Assembly (NCBI RefSeq): GCF_001482385.1
Contig: NZ_CP013611.1
Span: 3,603,501-3,667,500 of the forward strand
DNA from: Pseudoalteromonas rubra
Lineage (GTDB): Bacteria > Pseudomonadota > Gammaproteobacteria > Enterobacterales > Alteromonadaceae
Direction: 5' to 3'
DNA length: 64,000 nucleotides
The notes beneath the pieces were generated by a model. That model was not told the DNA's origin. It saw nothing but the letters and a program-made list of their open reading frames with translations, and made no database searches. Numbering within the stretch: the stretch's first letter is position 1; each line of letters starts with the position of its first letter. The translations under genes were made by a program, and so were the position numbers. Positions 1 to 10,808 of the stretch are shown here, in pieces.

Positions 1-616
1 TCATGGTTTCTTCACCTGAAGTACGCATCAGATAAGCGCTGATCACCAATGCTGAGGCGTGTTCAATCAATGACTTGTCAATTGACTCAGGTTTAAGGTG
101 GTTCATCATGCCGGCGCTGATGGCGAAGGTACGTTCGCCACTGTCGTCAATCAGTGTAAAGCAGCGGCCGATGGGACCTGGTACGGGTTGCAGATAATCA
201 AGATCGACCCGGCTGGAGGTATTACACAAAAACTTATACGCATAACTGCCTATCTGAATGTTTTCGCTCATGACGCCCAGTAACACCGAGCGGCTATCAG
301 CCAGCACTGAGTAGTTGTGCATGGTATTGCCAATGGTGCCGCCAGCAAATTCATAGTCAATCATGTCATCACGTTTCAGGCGATCGTAAAGCGCATTGGT
401 GACATCATTGTCTATCACTTGAGACATACCGCGTTGCAACCCAAACTCATCAAGGAAGGCCTGATCGACCTTAGCTTCGATGTCCACTACGATTTGGTCT
501 ATACCACAAATGTAGTTGCGTTTAAGTCGATCAACGACATGTAACTGGTTAATTATAGGGTCTTTATCTTCGACTGGAAAATAATGTTTATGTCTTCTGC
601 GGCCCGGAAATTTCAT
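1..616 (-). CDS. gsk: Inosine/guanosine kinase (N-terminal part, cut by window edge)
   Basis: Phosphorylates inosine and guanosine to IMP and GMP in cytoplasmic purine salvage; PfkB/ribokinase superfamily. The ORF starts with ATG at 616 and runs off the left edge, giving about 205 residues of a protein that is about 430 long in E. coli. The visible N-terminus (MKFPGRRRHKHYFPVE) and the internal FAGGTIGNTMHNYSVLADSR, GSYAYKFLCNTSSR and GPIGRCFTLIDDSGERTFAI stretches match E. coli Gsk closely. The C-terminal catalytic Asp region lies outside the window. It is divergent from tadA. A -10 box TATAAT lies about 46 bases upstream on the minus strand; no strong Shine-Dalgarno is seen. Confidence 0.93.
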   Translation of the reverse strand, partial: MKFPGRRRHKHYFPVEDKDPIINQLHVVDRLKRNYICGIDQIVVDIEAKVDQAFLDEFGLQRGMSQVIDNDVTNALYDRLKRDDMIDYEFAGGTIGNTMHNYSVLADSRSVLLGVMSENIQIGSYAYKFLCNTSSRVDLDYLQPVPGPIGRCFTLIDDSGERTFAISAGMMNHLKPESIDKSLIEHASALVISAYLMRTSGEETM

Positions 617-661
617 GTTCTACCCGTGTGTGTTGAGCTCGTCAAATAAAAAAAGCGGCGA

Positions 662-684
662 ATTATAGCTTAAATTGATGTCAA
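662..684 (-). promoter_or_regulatory. Putative gsk promoter (-10 TATAAT)
   Basis: Read on the minus strand, a consensus TATAAT occupies 667-662, followed by a CG-rich discriminator. A consensus TTGACA lies only 11 bases upstream (684-679), too close to serve as the -35 for this -10; the hexamer at the normal 17-base spacing is poor (GGCTCA). The -10 assignment is therefore better supported than the -35. Confidence 0.45.
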
Positions 685-698
685 TGAGCCATGGCAAT

Positions 699-714
699 TT
701 GCTAATTTTAGCAA
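699..714. repeat. Inverted repeat in the gsk/tadA divergent region
   Basis: TTGCTAATTTTAGCAA is a perfect inverted repeat with two 7-base arms and a 2-base centre, sitting between the divergent gsk and tadA genes just upstream of the gsk -10 region. It has operator-like dimensions. No regulator can be named from sequence alone. Confidence 0.35.
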
Positions 715-786
715 TATAACTGTCACAGTGCGCAGTTCGCGACAATAAGCTAGAATATCCCCCATTTTGTACCCAGGAGCATTTAG

Positions 787-1463
<677 letters not shown>

Positions 1464-1581
1464 CGTAACCTCCATTTTTAGTGAGAGAACAACTACGCGC
1501 GACAGCTATAGCGTATTCGTATGTCAACTTGATGACATGATCTGAATACCGTACCGGACACTTAACAGAACGCCTTGTAGA

Positions 1582-2970
1582 TCATTGGGCTGGTTGCTCT
1601 GAGTCTGTATTGACTTGAAGGGCCCCATTTTCGTCCAACCAGATCAGGGCGTCGTAGTATCGGCGAATATTATCTACATAGGTCACTGCCACATCGCCGC
1701 GCGCATATCCATATTTTGTCTCTCGATAGTAGCGCTTTTTAGTCAGTAGTGGTAGTCGTTTTTTCACCTCTGCCCAGCTGGTTGGCGAGCCCCCCTGACG
1801 CATCGTGAGTTTGCGTGCGTCATTCACATGACCCCACCCAACGTTATACGCCGCAAGTGCAAACCAGGTTCTGTCTGGCGCACCGATCTGTTTGGGGATG
1901 CGATTAATGAGTTTACGTAAATAGCGGGCGCCACCGCGAATATTCTGTTCCGGTTTAAGCCTGTGTGTTACGCCAACTTGTTTGGCTGTGCGCTGTGTGA
2001 GCATCATGATCCCGCGTACCCCGGTGGGCGATTTAGCCCTGGGATTCCACATTGATTCCTGGTAGCTCAGTGCGGCGAGTAAACGCCAGTCCAGCTGGTG
2101 TTGCTCAGCATATTGCATAAACCAATCCTGATATTTAGGCAGTGTGGTTTTACTCGCTTCGACAAAAGCCAGGGTGTTGACGTAATTAAAGCGTCTGACA
2201 TGGCCAAAGTACTTCTCTTCGAGCGCGGCCAGTTGTTTAGATTGTTGCATCTTGGCAAAAAATGGCGGCAGCAGTGCATACAAAGAATCGTCATTTTCGT
2301 TGCGCAGCACCCAGGAAACCGGATCGGCCTGGGTGATGGAAAATGCAATGCTGACATTGGGGTGGTAACGCCGGAACAGGGCCAGCGAATGCGAGTCGAC
2401 GACTGTGTATTGTATGTCGCCGTCGATGATCCCCTGCAATAGCTCTTCCTGATCCCGGTCATCGACGGTTTGCCAGCTGAGTTCAGGGTACTGCTTTTTT
2501 GCAAGCTGCAAAGAGATCACATGATGGCTGTCCGCTAAAACGGTCACAGGTCCGGTTAACTTGGCAAAGTTGCGCGGCCGGGTATTGCCTTGTTTAAAGA
2601 CCAATTTTTGGCTGATCTCGCGATAGCTGGGGCCAAAACGAAAATGGGCAGCACGCTGAGGGTGATAGCTGAGTCCTGCCGCTGCCATGTCCAGATCGCC
2701 ACTTTGCAGGCGTTCGAACAGCTTTTTTAGGCTGAAAAAAGGCACCATTTGCAACTCAACGCCCAGCTCATTGGCAAACTGCTCTGCCAGTTCATATTCA
2801 AACCCCTGTTCGCCACCAATGCCCTGATAAAAGGTCGCGGGTCCAACCAGGGTGCCAATGCGGATCACTTCCAGCGCTTTGATCTGTTGTAATTGAGTGG
2901 CGGGCATTTTTTCGCAGCTACTTAATAGCAATAAACAGCACAGTACCAGCACAGAGGAAAGCAAACGCAT
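1582..2970 (-). CDS. mltF: Membrane-bound lytic murein transglycosylase F
   Basis: Cleaves peptidoglycan glycan strands, releasing 1,6-anhydromuropeptides, at the inner face of the outer membrane. The likely start is ATG 2970, giving MRLLSSVLVLCC followed by a lipobox LLSSC, so it is a lipoprotein. An upstream in-frame ATG at 3018 would bury the signal peptide behind 16 residues and has no ribosome-binding site. After the lipobox comes a solute-binding-protein-3-like domain (IRIGTLVGPATF to about residue 260), then an SLT lysozyme-like domain with catalytic Glu in ALSYQESMWNPRAKSPTGVRG-type sequence and AAYNVGWGHV. The order matches E. coli MltF. It ends 118 bases from the small Arg-rich ORF. 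Confidence 0.93.
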   Translation of the reverse strand: MRLLSSVLVLCCLLLLSSCEKMPATQLQQIKALEVIRIGTLVGPATFYQGIGGEQGFEYELAEQFANELGVELQMVPFFSLKKLFERLQSGDLDMAAAGLSYHPQRAAHFRFGPSYREISQKLVFKQGNTRPRNFAKLTGPVTVLADSHHVISLQLAKKQYPELSWQTVDDRDQEELLQGIIDGDIQYTVVDSHSLALFRRYHPNVSIAFSITQADPVSWVLRNENDDSLYALLPPFFAKMQQSKQLAALEEKYFGHVRRFNYVNTLAFVEASKTTLPKYQDWFMQYAEQHQLDWRLLAALSYQESMWNPRAKSPTGVRGIMMLTQRTAKQVGVTHRLKPEQNIRGGARYLRKLINRIPKQIGAPDRTWFALAAYNVGWGHVNDARKLTMRQGGSPTSWAEVKKRLPLLTKKRYYRETKYGYARGDVAVTYVDNIRRYYDALIWLDENGALQVNTDSEQPAQ

Positions 2971-3077
2971 AAGTGACTTTTGGCTCCTTGACCAAATGAG
3001 AGTGACAGACCGCTCCATGCTCGCAATTAACGGTGCTTTTGTGAAGGGGCTTTTTTTCGATAATTGCTAAATTTGAG

Positions 3078-3106
3078 TTAAATAAGGAGGGCAAATCGAC
3101 TATAAT
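3078..3106 (+). promoter_or_regulatory. Putative purL promoter
   Basis: A consensus -10 TATAAT (3101-3106) is followed by AGCGGCCC. With a 17-base spacer the -35 would be TTAAAT (3078-3083), a weak match. No PurR-type 16-base operator is seen nearby. Confidence 0.55.
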
Positions 3107-3153
3107 AGCGGCCCAAAATATCGTTCAATCCTTAACCCCGGATGAAAATACCT

Positions 3154-6100
3154 ATGTTGATCCTACGTGGTGCACCTGCACTTTCTGATTTCAAAGTTCA
3201 AAAAATCCTTAAAAGCTGTAACGATGCGCAATTGCCAGTGACGGGTGTGTATGCCGAGTTTATGCATTTTGCTGATCTGACAGCGGAACTTTCTGAGTCT
3301 GAACTGGACAAGCTGAGCAAGCTTTTAAAGTACGGCCCGACCATTGCCGAACATGCGCCTGAAGGAACCCTGATTTTAGTCACGCCGCGAATTGGTACGA
3401 TTTCGCCTTGGGCATCGAAAGCCACTGACATCGCCAACAACTGTGGCTTGGATAAAGTACACCGCGTAGAGCGTGGTATTGCCTACTATGTCGAGGGTGC
3501 GCTGAGTGCAGAGCAGATCGATGAGGTAGCCAAGCTTTTACATGATCGCATGACAGAGTCGGTACACAGCTCGCTGGAAGATGCCGGTCAGCTATTCCGC
3601 GTTGAAGAGCCACGCCCAATGTCATCTGTAGACATTCTTGGCGGTGGCCGTGAAGCGCTTGCTACTGCAAACGTTGAGCAAGGCTTTGCGCTGGCGGATG
3701 ATGAAATTGATTACCTGGTAGAGAATTTCCAGAAGCTAGGGCGCAACCCCAACGACATCGAGCTATTCATGTTCGCACAGGCGAACTCTGAGCACTGTCG
3801 TCATAAAATTTTCAACGCCGATTGGACAATCGACGGTGAACAGCAGCCTAAGTCGCTGTTCAAAATGATCAAAAATACATATGAAACGCACCCTGAAAAT
3901 GTACTGTCTGCGTATAAAGATAACGCAGCGGTAATGAAAGGCTCAAAAGCGGGTCGTTTCTTCCCGAATAAAGACGGTGAGTACAGCTACAATCAGGAAA
4001 ACATTGAAATCCTGATGAAAGTTGAAACCCACAACCACCCAACCGCGATTGCCCCATTCTCAGGTGCATCAACGGGTTCTGGTGGTGAAATTCGTGACGA
4101 AGGTGCAACAGGCCGTGGTTCTAAGCCAAAAGCAGGTCTGGTTGGTTTTACGGTATCTAACCTGCGTATCCCTGGATTCGAGCAGCCATGGGAAAGCAAC
4201 TTCGGTAAACCGGGTCGCATTGTTAATGCACTTGATATCATGATCGACGGCCCTCTGGGTGGCGCGGCGTTCAATAACGAATTTGGTCGTCCTAACCTAC
4301 TTGGTTACTTCCGTACTTACGAAGAAAAAGTGAACAGCCACAACGGCGAGGAAGTACGCGGTTACCACAAGCCAATCATGCTGGCAGGGGGGCTGGGTAA
4401 CATTCGTACTGAGCACGTACAAAAAGGTGAAATCCCTGTCGGTGCTAAGCTAGTTGCACTGGGTGGCCCTGCGATGAACATTGGCCTGGGTGGTGGTGCT
4501 GCATCATCAATGGCTTCTGGTCAGTCAAACGAAGACTTAGACTTTGCGTCTGTACAGCGTGAAAACCCAGAGATGGAGCGTCGTTGTCAGGAAGTGATCG
4601 ACAAATGTTGGCAGCTAGGCGACGAAAACCCCATCGCGTTTATCCACGATGTGGGCGCAGGTGGTCTTTCTAACGCATTCCCTGAGCTGGTAGACGACGG
4701 TGGTCGTGGTGGTAAATTCCAGCTACGCAATATCCCGAATGATGAGCCGGGCATGGCACCACACGAGATCTGGTGTAACGAATCTCAGGAGCGTTATGTA
4801 CTGGCCGTAGCTGCTGAAGACTTTGACCGTTTTGAAGCCATCTGTCAGCGTGAACGCGCACAGTACGCAGTTATCGGTGAAGCAACTGAAGAGCGTCACC
4901 TAACGGTCGCAGATAGCCACTTTGATAACAACCCAGTTGATCTTCCGCTTGAGGTACTACTAGGCAAAGCACCTAAAATGCACCGCGACGTTGAGTCGAA
5001 GAAAGTCGAAGGTGAAGCCCTTAACACTGACAGCATCGATGTAGAAGAAGCGGCTAAGCGTTTACTTCGTCTTCCTACTATCGCTGAGAAAACATTCCTT
5101 ATCACGATTGGTGACCGTACGGTGACAGGTTTAGTGGCCCGTGACCAAATGGTTGGCCCCTGGCAGGTACCGGTAGCAAACTGTGCTGTGACAGCAGCTG
5201 CGTTTGACACTTACCACGGTGAAGCGATGTCAATGGGTGAGCGCACACCTGCGGCACTTCTAAACTACGGTGCCTCTGCACGTTTGGCTGTCGCTGAAGC
5301 GTTAACGAACATTGCTGGTGCCAACATTGGTGGTCTTGAGAACATTAAGCTATCTGCAAACTGGATGGCCGCAGCAGGACACCCGGGTGAAGACGCAGGT
5401 CTTTACGAAGCGGTTAAAGCCGTAGGTGAAGAGTTATGTCCGGCGTTGGGTCTCACTATTCCGGTTGGTAAAGACTCGATGTCGATGAAAACCACCTGGC
5501 AAGAAGATGATGAAGATAAAGCGGTAACTGCACCACTTTCTCTGATCATCACTGCATTCGGCCGTGTTGAAGACATTCGTAAAACGGTAACGCCTCAGCT
5601 TCGCACCGATAAAGGTGATTCAAGCCTGATCTTAGTTGATTTAGGTGCGGGTCAAAACCGCATGGGAGCATCAAGCCTGGCACAGGTTTACAAGCAGCTT
5701 GGTGACAAGACGCCAGACGTTGATAGCCCAGAGCTACTAAAAGGCTTCTACAACGCGATGCAAGCACTTGTCGCTGACGAAAAACTACTGGCTTACCACG
5801 ACCGTTCAGACGGTGGTTTATTCACAACCGTTGCTGAAATGGCATTCGCAGGTCGCACCGGTGTCACGGTAAACCTTGATAGCTTAGTTGGTTCTGACAT
5901 TGAAGTACTTTACACCGAAGAGCTGGGTGCCGTTATTCAGGTTCGTAACGATGACTTGGCTGCAGTTGAAGCGATTCTTGCTGATAACGGCCTGACGGCA
6001 ATCAGCCATACTATCGGTGCACTCAACACGGAAGATAAAGTTATCTTCAACCGTGGCGGCGAAGCAGTACTGGCAAATACACGCACTGAATTACGTACTA

Positions 6101-7038
6101 TTTGGGCTGAAACCACGTATAAGATGCAGGCACTTCGTGACAACCCAGCGTGTGCAAAACAAGAATTTGATGCCAAGTTTGACGAAAAAGACCCAGGTCT
6201 TAACGTAAAACTAAGCTTCGACCTAAACGAAGACGTTGCTGCACCTTACATTGTAACAGGTGCTAAGCCTAAGATGGCTATCTTGCGTGAGCAAGGCGTT
6301 AACTCACACGTTGAAATGGCCGCCGCATTTAATCGTGCAGGGTTTGCAGCGGTAGACGTACACATGAGTGACATTCTTGAAGGTCGCTTAACGCTAGATG
6401 AGTTCAAAGGTCTTGTAGCCTGTGGTGGTTTCTCTTACGGTGACGTACTAGGTGCGGGTGAAGGTTGGGCCAAGTCAATCCTGTTCAATGACATGGCATG
6501 CGACCAGTTCCAAACCTTCTTTGAGCGTCAAGACACGTTCAGCTTAGGTGTGTGTAACGGCTGTCAGATGCTATCAACTCTGAAAGAGCTTATCCCAGGC
6601 ACTGAGCACTGGCCTCGTTTTGTAACCAATAAGTCAGAGCGTTTTGAAGCACGCTTCAGCTTGGTTGAAGTACAAGAAAGTCCGTCAGTATTCTTCCAGG
6701 GTATGGCAGGCTCTCGCATGCCAATCGCAGTCTCACACGGTGAAGGTCATGCTGAGTTTGCCAACGACGCAGCAGTAAAAGCGGCGCTTGAGTCTGGCAC
6801 AGTGGCGGTTCAGTACGTTGATAACTTTGGTAAGCCGACTACGCAATACCCGAACAACCCGAATGGCTCACCAGAAGGGATCACAGGTATTACATCACTA
6901 GATGGTCGTGCCACAGTCATGATGCCTCACCCAGAGCGCGTATTCCGTGCAGTAGCAAACTCTTGGCACCCGGACGAGTGGAAAGAGGACAGCCCTTGGA
7001 TGCGCATGTTCCGTAACGCACGTAAGAATGTTGGGTAA
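3154..7038 (+). CDS. purL: Phosphoribosylformylglycinamidine synthase (FGAM synthase)
   Basis: Fourth step of de novo purine synthesis: FGAR + glutamine + ATP to FGAM. This is the large single-chain gammaproteobacterial PurL: an N-terminal PurS-like part, two AIRS-like synthetase halves ([20 protein letters not shown], then HDRSDGGL), and a C-terminal class I glutaminase with nucleophile Cys in GVCNGCQML (about residue 1134) and the His/Glu pair in MMPHPER. I chose the second ATG (3154), because [11 protein letters not shown] aligns with E. coli's start and gives 1294 residues against 1295; an in-frame ATG at 3142 is also possible, and neither has a strong Shine-Dalgarno. A hairpin over the stop codon and a later intrinsic terminator follow. 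Confidence 0.97.
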   Translation: MLILRGAPALSDFKVQKILKSCNDAQLPVTGVYAEFMHFADLTAELSESELDKLSKLLKYGPTIAEHAPEGTLILVTPRIGTISPWASKATDIANNCGLDKVHRVERGIAYYVEGALSAEQIDEVAKLLHDRMTESVHSSLEDAGQLFRVEEPRPMSSVDILGGGREALATANVEQGFALADDEIDYLVENFQKLGRNPNDIELFMFAQANSEHCRHKIFNADWTIDGEQQPKSLFKMIKNTYETHPENVLSAYKDNAAVMKGSKAGRFFPNKDGEYSYNQENIEILMKVETHNHPTAIAPFSGASTGSGGEIRDEGATGRGSKPKAGLVGFTVSNLRIPGFEQPWESNFGKPGRIVNALDIMIDGPLGGAAFNNEFGRPNLLGYFRTYEEKVNSHNGEEVRGYHKPIMLAGGLGNIRTEHVQKGEIPVGAKLVALGGPAMNIGLGGGAASSMASGQSNEDLDFASVQRENPEMERRCQEVIDKCWQLGDENPIAFIHDVGAGGLSNAFPELVDDGGRGGKFQLRNIPNDEPGMAPHEIWCNESQERYVLAVAAEDFDRFEAICQRERAQYAVIGEATEERHLTVADSHFDNNPVDLPLEVLLGKAPKMHRDVESKKVEGEALNTDSIDVEEAAKRLLRLPTIAEKTFLITIGDRTVTGLVARDQMVGPWQVPVANCAVTAAAFDTYHGEAMSMGERTPAALLNYGASARLAVAEALTNIAGANIGGLENIKLSANWMAAAGHPGEDAGLYEAVKAVGEELCPALGLTIPVGKDSMSMKTTWQEDDEDKAVTAPLSLIITAFGRVEDIRKTVTPQLRTDKGDSSLILVDLGAGQNRMGASSLAQVYKQLGDKTPDVDSPELLKGFYNAMQALVADEKLLAYHDRSDGGLFTTVAEMAFAGRTGVTVNLDSLVGSDIEVLYTEELGAVIQVRNDDLAAVEAILADNGLTAISHTIGALNTEDKVIFNRGGEAVLANTRTELRTIWAETTYKMQALRDNPACAKQEFDAKFDEKDPGLNVKLSFDLNEDVAAPYIVTGAKPKMAILREQGVNSHVEMAAAFNRAGFAAVDVHMSDILEGRLTLDEFKGLVACGGFSYGDVLGAGEGWAKSILFNDMACDQFQTFFERQDTFSLGVCNGCQMLSTLKELIPGTEHWPRFVTNKSERFEARFSLVEVQESPSVFFQGMAGSRMPIAVSHGEGHAEFANDAAVKAALESGTVAVQYVDNFGKPTTQYPNNPNGSPEGITGITSLDGRATVMMPHPERVFRAVANSWHPDEWKEDSPWMRMFRNARKNVG

Positions 7039-7074
7039 AACACGACCGAAACAACGTTTCGCAGCGTGTTTTAC
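7035..7074 (+). repeat. Nested hairpin overlapping the purL stop codon
   Basis: Outer arms GTAAAACACG (7035-7044) and CGTGTTTTAC (7065-7074) are perfect 10-base complements; inside them CGAAAC (7047-7052) and GTTTCG (7056-7061) pair around AAC. The outer left arm contains the purL TAA. No T-tract follows, so it is not a standard terminator; it may stabilise the 3' end of the mRNA. Confidence 0.5.
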
Positions 7075-7144
7075 GCGAGTCATGGATGACGAGCCGGGCC
7101 GCAGCTTCAGGACGAATTAATCTGCAGTACTTCAACTAGCTCAA

Positions 7145-7175
7145 AAGAAAAGGGTCACTTCGGTGGCCTTTTTTA
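7145..7175 (+). terminator. Intrinsic terminator after purL
   Basis: GGTCAC (7153-7158) pairs with GTGGCC (7163-7168), one G-T wobble, around a TTCG tetraloop, preceded by AAAAG and followed by six T's. It lies about 110 bases after the purL stop. The rest of 7039-7335 holds only the hairpin above and the leader of the next gene. Confidence 0.75.
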
Positions 7176-7335
7176 TTGCCTGTCACATTACTATGTTCAT
7201 GGTTTGGTATTATTCATCCTCTATACTTTCTCTCCTCAAGTTTTCTATGTAAATACCGATACAATGGTTGAATTAGAGGTACTTCCGGGCGCAGAGCGAC
7301 GCCTACAGACCAATAATGACAGTCAAGGAGTGAGT

Positions 7336-7878
7336 ATGGACATACAAGTACACCCAGGTAGCGCTTCAGTTAGCAAGCTGGTATCGCCAGCAAAAGTGCG
7401 TAATAGCAGCGATAAAGCGTCTGATGTTAAGGTAAGTGTGGAGATACAAAATCGCGACGAGGTTGATACCGTCTCCCCCTTACTGTCGCAAGAACTGGAT
7501 GACGAGGCAGGTCAATATAAAGAAGACAATCCGGTATTCAAAGAAGACTATGAGGATCTGGAGAAAGCCATGGCGCTGATCCAGGCGTTTATCCGTAAGT
7601 TACAGGCACAACTCAGCAAGTTAATGCAGTCTGTGCAGCAGCGCCATCTTCAGGTGCAGGAAAACGAACAAGCAGAAGCGTCATCGGATTTGGTGCTCGT
7701 TGAGCACATTGGCTTAAAGCAATATCGTGACATTACTAAAGTGGATGAAATTGCACTGCTGGAACAACAGCTCTCTGAACACAAGCAACTCGAAGCTGAT
7801 ATTCGCGTCAATATGATTAAAATGATCCTCGCGGAGCGTGAGCGGCTCGAAGAGCTCAAGCGTAAGGGTAAGCTGTAA
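7336..7878 (+). CDS. Coiled-coil protein of unknown function (180 aa)
   Basis: Not recognised. The reading frame opens at 7204, but the ATG at 7336 (MDIQVHPGSASVSKL) has AAGGAG about 6 bases upstream and is the likely start. The first ~75 residues are low in hydrophobics and acidic around DDEAGQYKEDNPVFKEDYE. From about residue 80 to the end a long Leu/Glu/Gln/Lys-rich helix (LEKAMALIQAFIRKLQAQL, later EIALLEQQLSEHKQLEAD) predicts a coiled coil. There is no signal peptide or membrane segment. It is followed 85-135 bases later by ydbH on the same strand, so co-transcription is possible. Confidence 0.75.
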   Translation: MDIQVHPGSASVSKLVSPAKVRNSSDKASDVKVSVEIQNRDEVDTVSPLLSQELDDEAGQYKEDNPVFKEDYEDLEKAMALIQAFIRKLQAQLSKLMQSVQQRHLQVQENEQAEASSDLVLVEHIGLKQYRDITKVDEIALLEQQLSEHKQLEADIRVNMIKMILAERERLEELKRKGKL

Positions 7879-8013
7879 ACCCGTTAGCCGACGAAATGAT
7901 GGCCTATTTGTAAGAGATTTTTGCCAACTTAACATCTTCTTACTTGGGCAAAGATTACTTCGTTGGCAAGATCCCTTACACTTAAGCGAATTCTCACTGA
8001 ATACCAGATACCA

Positions 8014-10605
8014 ATGCGGCGCTTTTTTCTTATTCTGCTTTTTGCCCTGTTTACACTAGGGATCACTGTCTATTATTTTCGCGTGCCACTGACGCTTACG
8101 ATTGGTAAACAGATATTGACCGAGGAGCAGGGCCTGCTTGAGTGTCTGGACTGGTCCGTAGACAGTTGGGATAGGCTTGCCGTAGAGCGCATGTGCTGGC
8201 GCAGTGAAGCCGTATCGGTTGAGCTCAGCGATGCCACCTTTGATGGTGACCATTTTCGGGTTGGGAACATGAGGGTGGTGCATCAGCAAACCCCGACAGA
8301 CAACAACACCCAAGTGAGCTATGCGCCTGCACCTTTGCAGCTCGACTTACCTGAAGGCATGCCTACGGTTGAGGTTGAGGCGCTCACTGTATCCAGTCCA
8401 TTATTACCTGAGCCATTGAATTTGAGCGTTAAGCAAACCGATGATTTTGCCTTTACCATTGCCGGGGATGTGGAAGCCGATCTTGCCCTGAGTGATACCA
8501 AGCTGCGTGCGGCACTGAGGTTATCCAGCCCGGCTGTGCAGATGTTTTTGCGTGAGGCGAAACTGCCTGTGAGCATGTCTGCACTGAGCGGTACTGTCGA
8601 AGCTGAATTCAACGGTCAGGCTATCAATACAGCAGTTCAGTTACAGAGTACTTTAAACTACGCTATGCCTCAGTGTCAGTCTGAGATCCAGGTCAACGGA
8701 GTGGTTACCGGGCAATGGGACTTTACACACGAACATGCAATGCTGGATTTGAGTCAGCTGCCTGTTGATGTGGCTGTGGTTGAGTGTAGCGCGTTGCTGG
8801 CAGGGCTGCCAAAAACCTGGCAAAACAGTATCTGGTCCGGGCACTTGCAGGCGCGTATATCGGAGCCTGTTACATTTGAAGAGCAGGCACTTACACTGCG
8901 TGGTTTGAGCGTGCATGACGTTGCACACGTTAGCGAAGCCACCCTGAGTGAGTTTGTCTATCAGCTGCCCAAACAGCAGATGCAGGGCAAACTGATGGTG
9001 TCGCATCGTAGTGAGGCATTTCAGTTGCTGGATGCGCAAGTCGATTTTCTGCTGACAGGGACACAGCTGGAAAGTCAGGGGGAGGTGACTTTAGAGGTTA
9101 CGCAGGCGCCAGAGGAGCTTCCCATCGACTGGCAGGCACTGAATATGCGCAGTGACTTTTCATTGCAGGGCAAAGTGACTGAACAGCTGATACTCAATGT
9201 CACAGCAAAACCACAGGCTCAGTCTGTAGCGACCGAAGCAATGATGCTAGACAATGTCACTACTTCTGTGTCAGCCCAGACCCTAATCGCGATGGGCGAA
9301 CACCTTGATACAGCACAACAAGTGCCGTTTGAGCAGTTGCAATGGCAGCTCGATGCTGAGGTAGAGCGATATCAGGTAAGTGGGGTGCAGGGGCGCAATC
9401 TGACAATGGCTAGCCATGGTGAAACTGATGACTCGCTGGCGGCTAATGTAAACGCTGATATTTGGATTGGCTCGTTCAAACGCGAGGACGTGCGAGGTAA
9501 AGAGCTACATCAGCAGCTGAGTTTTAGCGGTGCATTAAGGCCAGAGGGACCTGTTGGCAAACTCAATGGCAACTCGACTATTGAGCTGGTGGCACATCCA
9601 CAATTGGTGCTCAGAGATTTGGTTACACACAGCGAAGGTGACATCAAAGGCAGGGAGCAGTTGGCACTTACCCATAGGCTGGTGCATGATAACCTTGAAC
9701 TACAACTGACACACCGTCTTGAAGCTGGGTTAATGCCATTTACCCTGACACTGGGTGAACATGGCCTGGGGGCGATTCAGTCTGTGGCCAGCCAGTTTGT
9801 GCCTAAACTTAAAATAGAAGAGGGCCTGGTTAGTGCCAGTGTTTCAGGTGAATTGTCGCGTCAGGCTTTTGACTTTGAAATAAACCTTGGTGATGCCTCG
9901 TTTTTGTATGATCACCACTACGTATCTGGATTTGATTTGCCTCTTAAGGGGAAGTGGCATGCAGGGGCCCTCATGTTAGCGCCTGCTCCATTGAGCATTA
10001 CCGAGGTACGGTCAGGACCTGTGTTGACAGATGTGCGTGGTCAGATAACCTCAGATAACAATTTGCCTGTATTACGTCAGTTTAGCGCCAATATTTTTAG
10101 CGGCCAGCTCGCGGCTGAGCAAGTGTTACTCGACAAGCGGGATCAGGAGATTTTAGTGACGGCCAGCGATCTGGATTTAATGCTGATCTCCGAAGCTGGC
10201 CGTGAGGCCGGGGTTGAGCTATCCGGCCAGGTCTCAGGCAGACTTCCCGTGTTTATACACAATGGGCAAGCCGAAATCCGCGATGGGTATTTGAGTAACA
10301 TAGTAGATAGCATGTTGAAAGTAGAGGACAATGCATCATTTAATGCGTTAAAGTCCCAGCGTCCGGAATTGCAGCCTGTGTTCGAGATGTTGGATGAGTT
10401 GAGTATTGAAACTTTAAGTGCCGATGTGAACATGTCACAAGATGGGCAGCTGGAACTGGCTGTAAAAATTGCCGGCGAAAACAAACAGAAACAACAACCT
10501 GTGAATTTCAATTATACGCACAGTGAGAATATTTATACCCTGTTCAGGGCGTTGCGTCTGAGTGATGAAATTACTCAGGCAGTGGAAAAAGCGTTAAACC
10601 AATAG
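8014..10605 (+). CDS. ydbH: YdbH family AsmA/TamB-like envelope lipid-transport protein
   Basis: Large (863 residues from this start) inner-membrane-anchored, mostly beta-strand periplasmic protein of the YdbH family. In E. coli YdbH works with the lipoprotein YnbE and the periplasmic YdbL as a bridge moving phospholipid between the membranes, redundant with TamB and YhdP. Evidence here is the N-terminal membrane segment MRRFFLILLFALFTLGITVYYF, long repetitive beta-rich sequence, a C-terminal SGQVSGRLPVFIHNGQAEI-type DUF748/YdbH ending, and ynbE and ydbL immediately downstream. The frame is open to a TTG at 7963; neither start has a clear ribosome-binding site, so the start is uncertain. Confidence 0.88.
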   Translation: MRRFFLILLFALFTLGITVYYFRVPLTLTIGKQILTEEQGLLECLDWSVDSWDRLAVERMCWRSEAVSVELSDATFDGDHFRVGNMRVVHQQTPTDNNTQVSYAPAPLQLDLPEGMPTVEVEALTVSSPLLPEPLNLSVKQTDDFAFTIAGDVEADLALSDTKLRAALRLSSPAVQMFLREAKLPVSMSALSGTVEAEFNGQAINTAVQLQSTLNYAMPQCQSEIQVNGVVTGQWDFTHEHAMLDLSQLPVDVAVVECSALLAGLPKTWQNSIWSGHLQARISEPVTFEEQALTLRGLSVHDVAHVSEATLSEFVYQLPKQQMQGKLMVSHRSEAFQLLDAQVDFLLTGTQLESQGEVTLEVTQAPEELPIDWQALNMRSDFSLQGKVTEQLILNVTAKPQAQSVATEAMMLDNVTTSVSAQTLIAMGEHLDTAQQVPFEQLQWQLDAEVERYQVSGVQGRNLTMASHGETDDSLAANVNADIWIGSFKREDVRGKELHQQLSFSGALRPEGPVGKLNGNSTIELVAHPQLVLRDLVTHSEGDIKGREQLALTHRLVHDNLELQLTHRLEAGLMPFTLTLGEHGLGAIQSVASQFVPKLKIEEGLVSASVSGELSRQAFDFEINLGDASFLYDHHYVSGFDLPLKGKWHAGALMLAPAPLSITEVRSGPVLTDVRGQITSDNNLPVLRQFSANIFSGQLAAEQVLLDKRDQEILVTASDLDLMLISEAGREAGVELSGQVSGRLPVFIHNGQAEIRDGYLSNIVDSMLKVEDNASFNALKSQRPELQPVFEMLDELSIETLSADVNMSQDGQLELAVKIAGENKQKQQPVNFNYTHSENIYTLFRALRLSDEITQAVEKALNQ

Positions 10606-10617
10606 GAGCTACTCAGC

Positions 10618-10797
10618 ATGAAATGGATGCTAACTTTGGTGTTTGCTTGTTTGGTGTCTGCTTGTACACATAAAGTGCAGGTAGAAACCAAAGAGCCTAT
10701 CACCATTAACTTAAACGTCAAAGTTGACCACGAGATCCGAGTTAAGGTCGACAAAGAGCTGGATGATTTGTTCAGCGATGACAGTGAATTATTCTAA
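10618..10797 (+). CDS. ynbE: YnbE-like small lipoprotein (59 aa)
   Basis: Short lipoprotein in the middle of the ydbH operon. MKWMLTLVFACLVSAC ends in a lipobox (VSAC, Cys16), followed by about 43 residues with VETKEPITINLNVKVDHEIR, typical of YnbE, and an acidic C-terminus. YnbE is an outer-membrane lipoprotein proposed to extend the YdbH beta-sheet by forming multimers. AGGAG lies about 11 bases before the ATG. It starts 12 bases after ydbH and ends 11 bases before ydbL. Confidence 0.9.
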   Translation: MKWMLTLVFACLVSACTHKVQVETKEPITINLNVKVDHEIRVKVDKELDDLFSDDSELF

Positions 10798-10808
10798 GGA
10801 GCCAGACT

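Noticed and set aside
8653..9039. Long antisense ORFs inside ydbH, purL, kbl, mltF and others
   Set aside because: They lie opposite well-supported conserved genes, lack ribosome-binding sites and have no recognisable domains: shadow frames.
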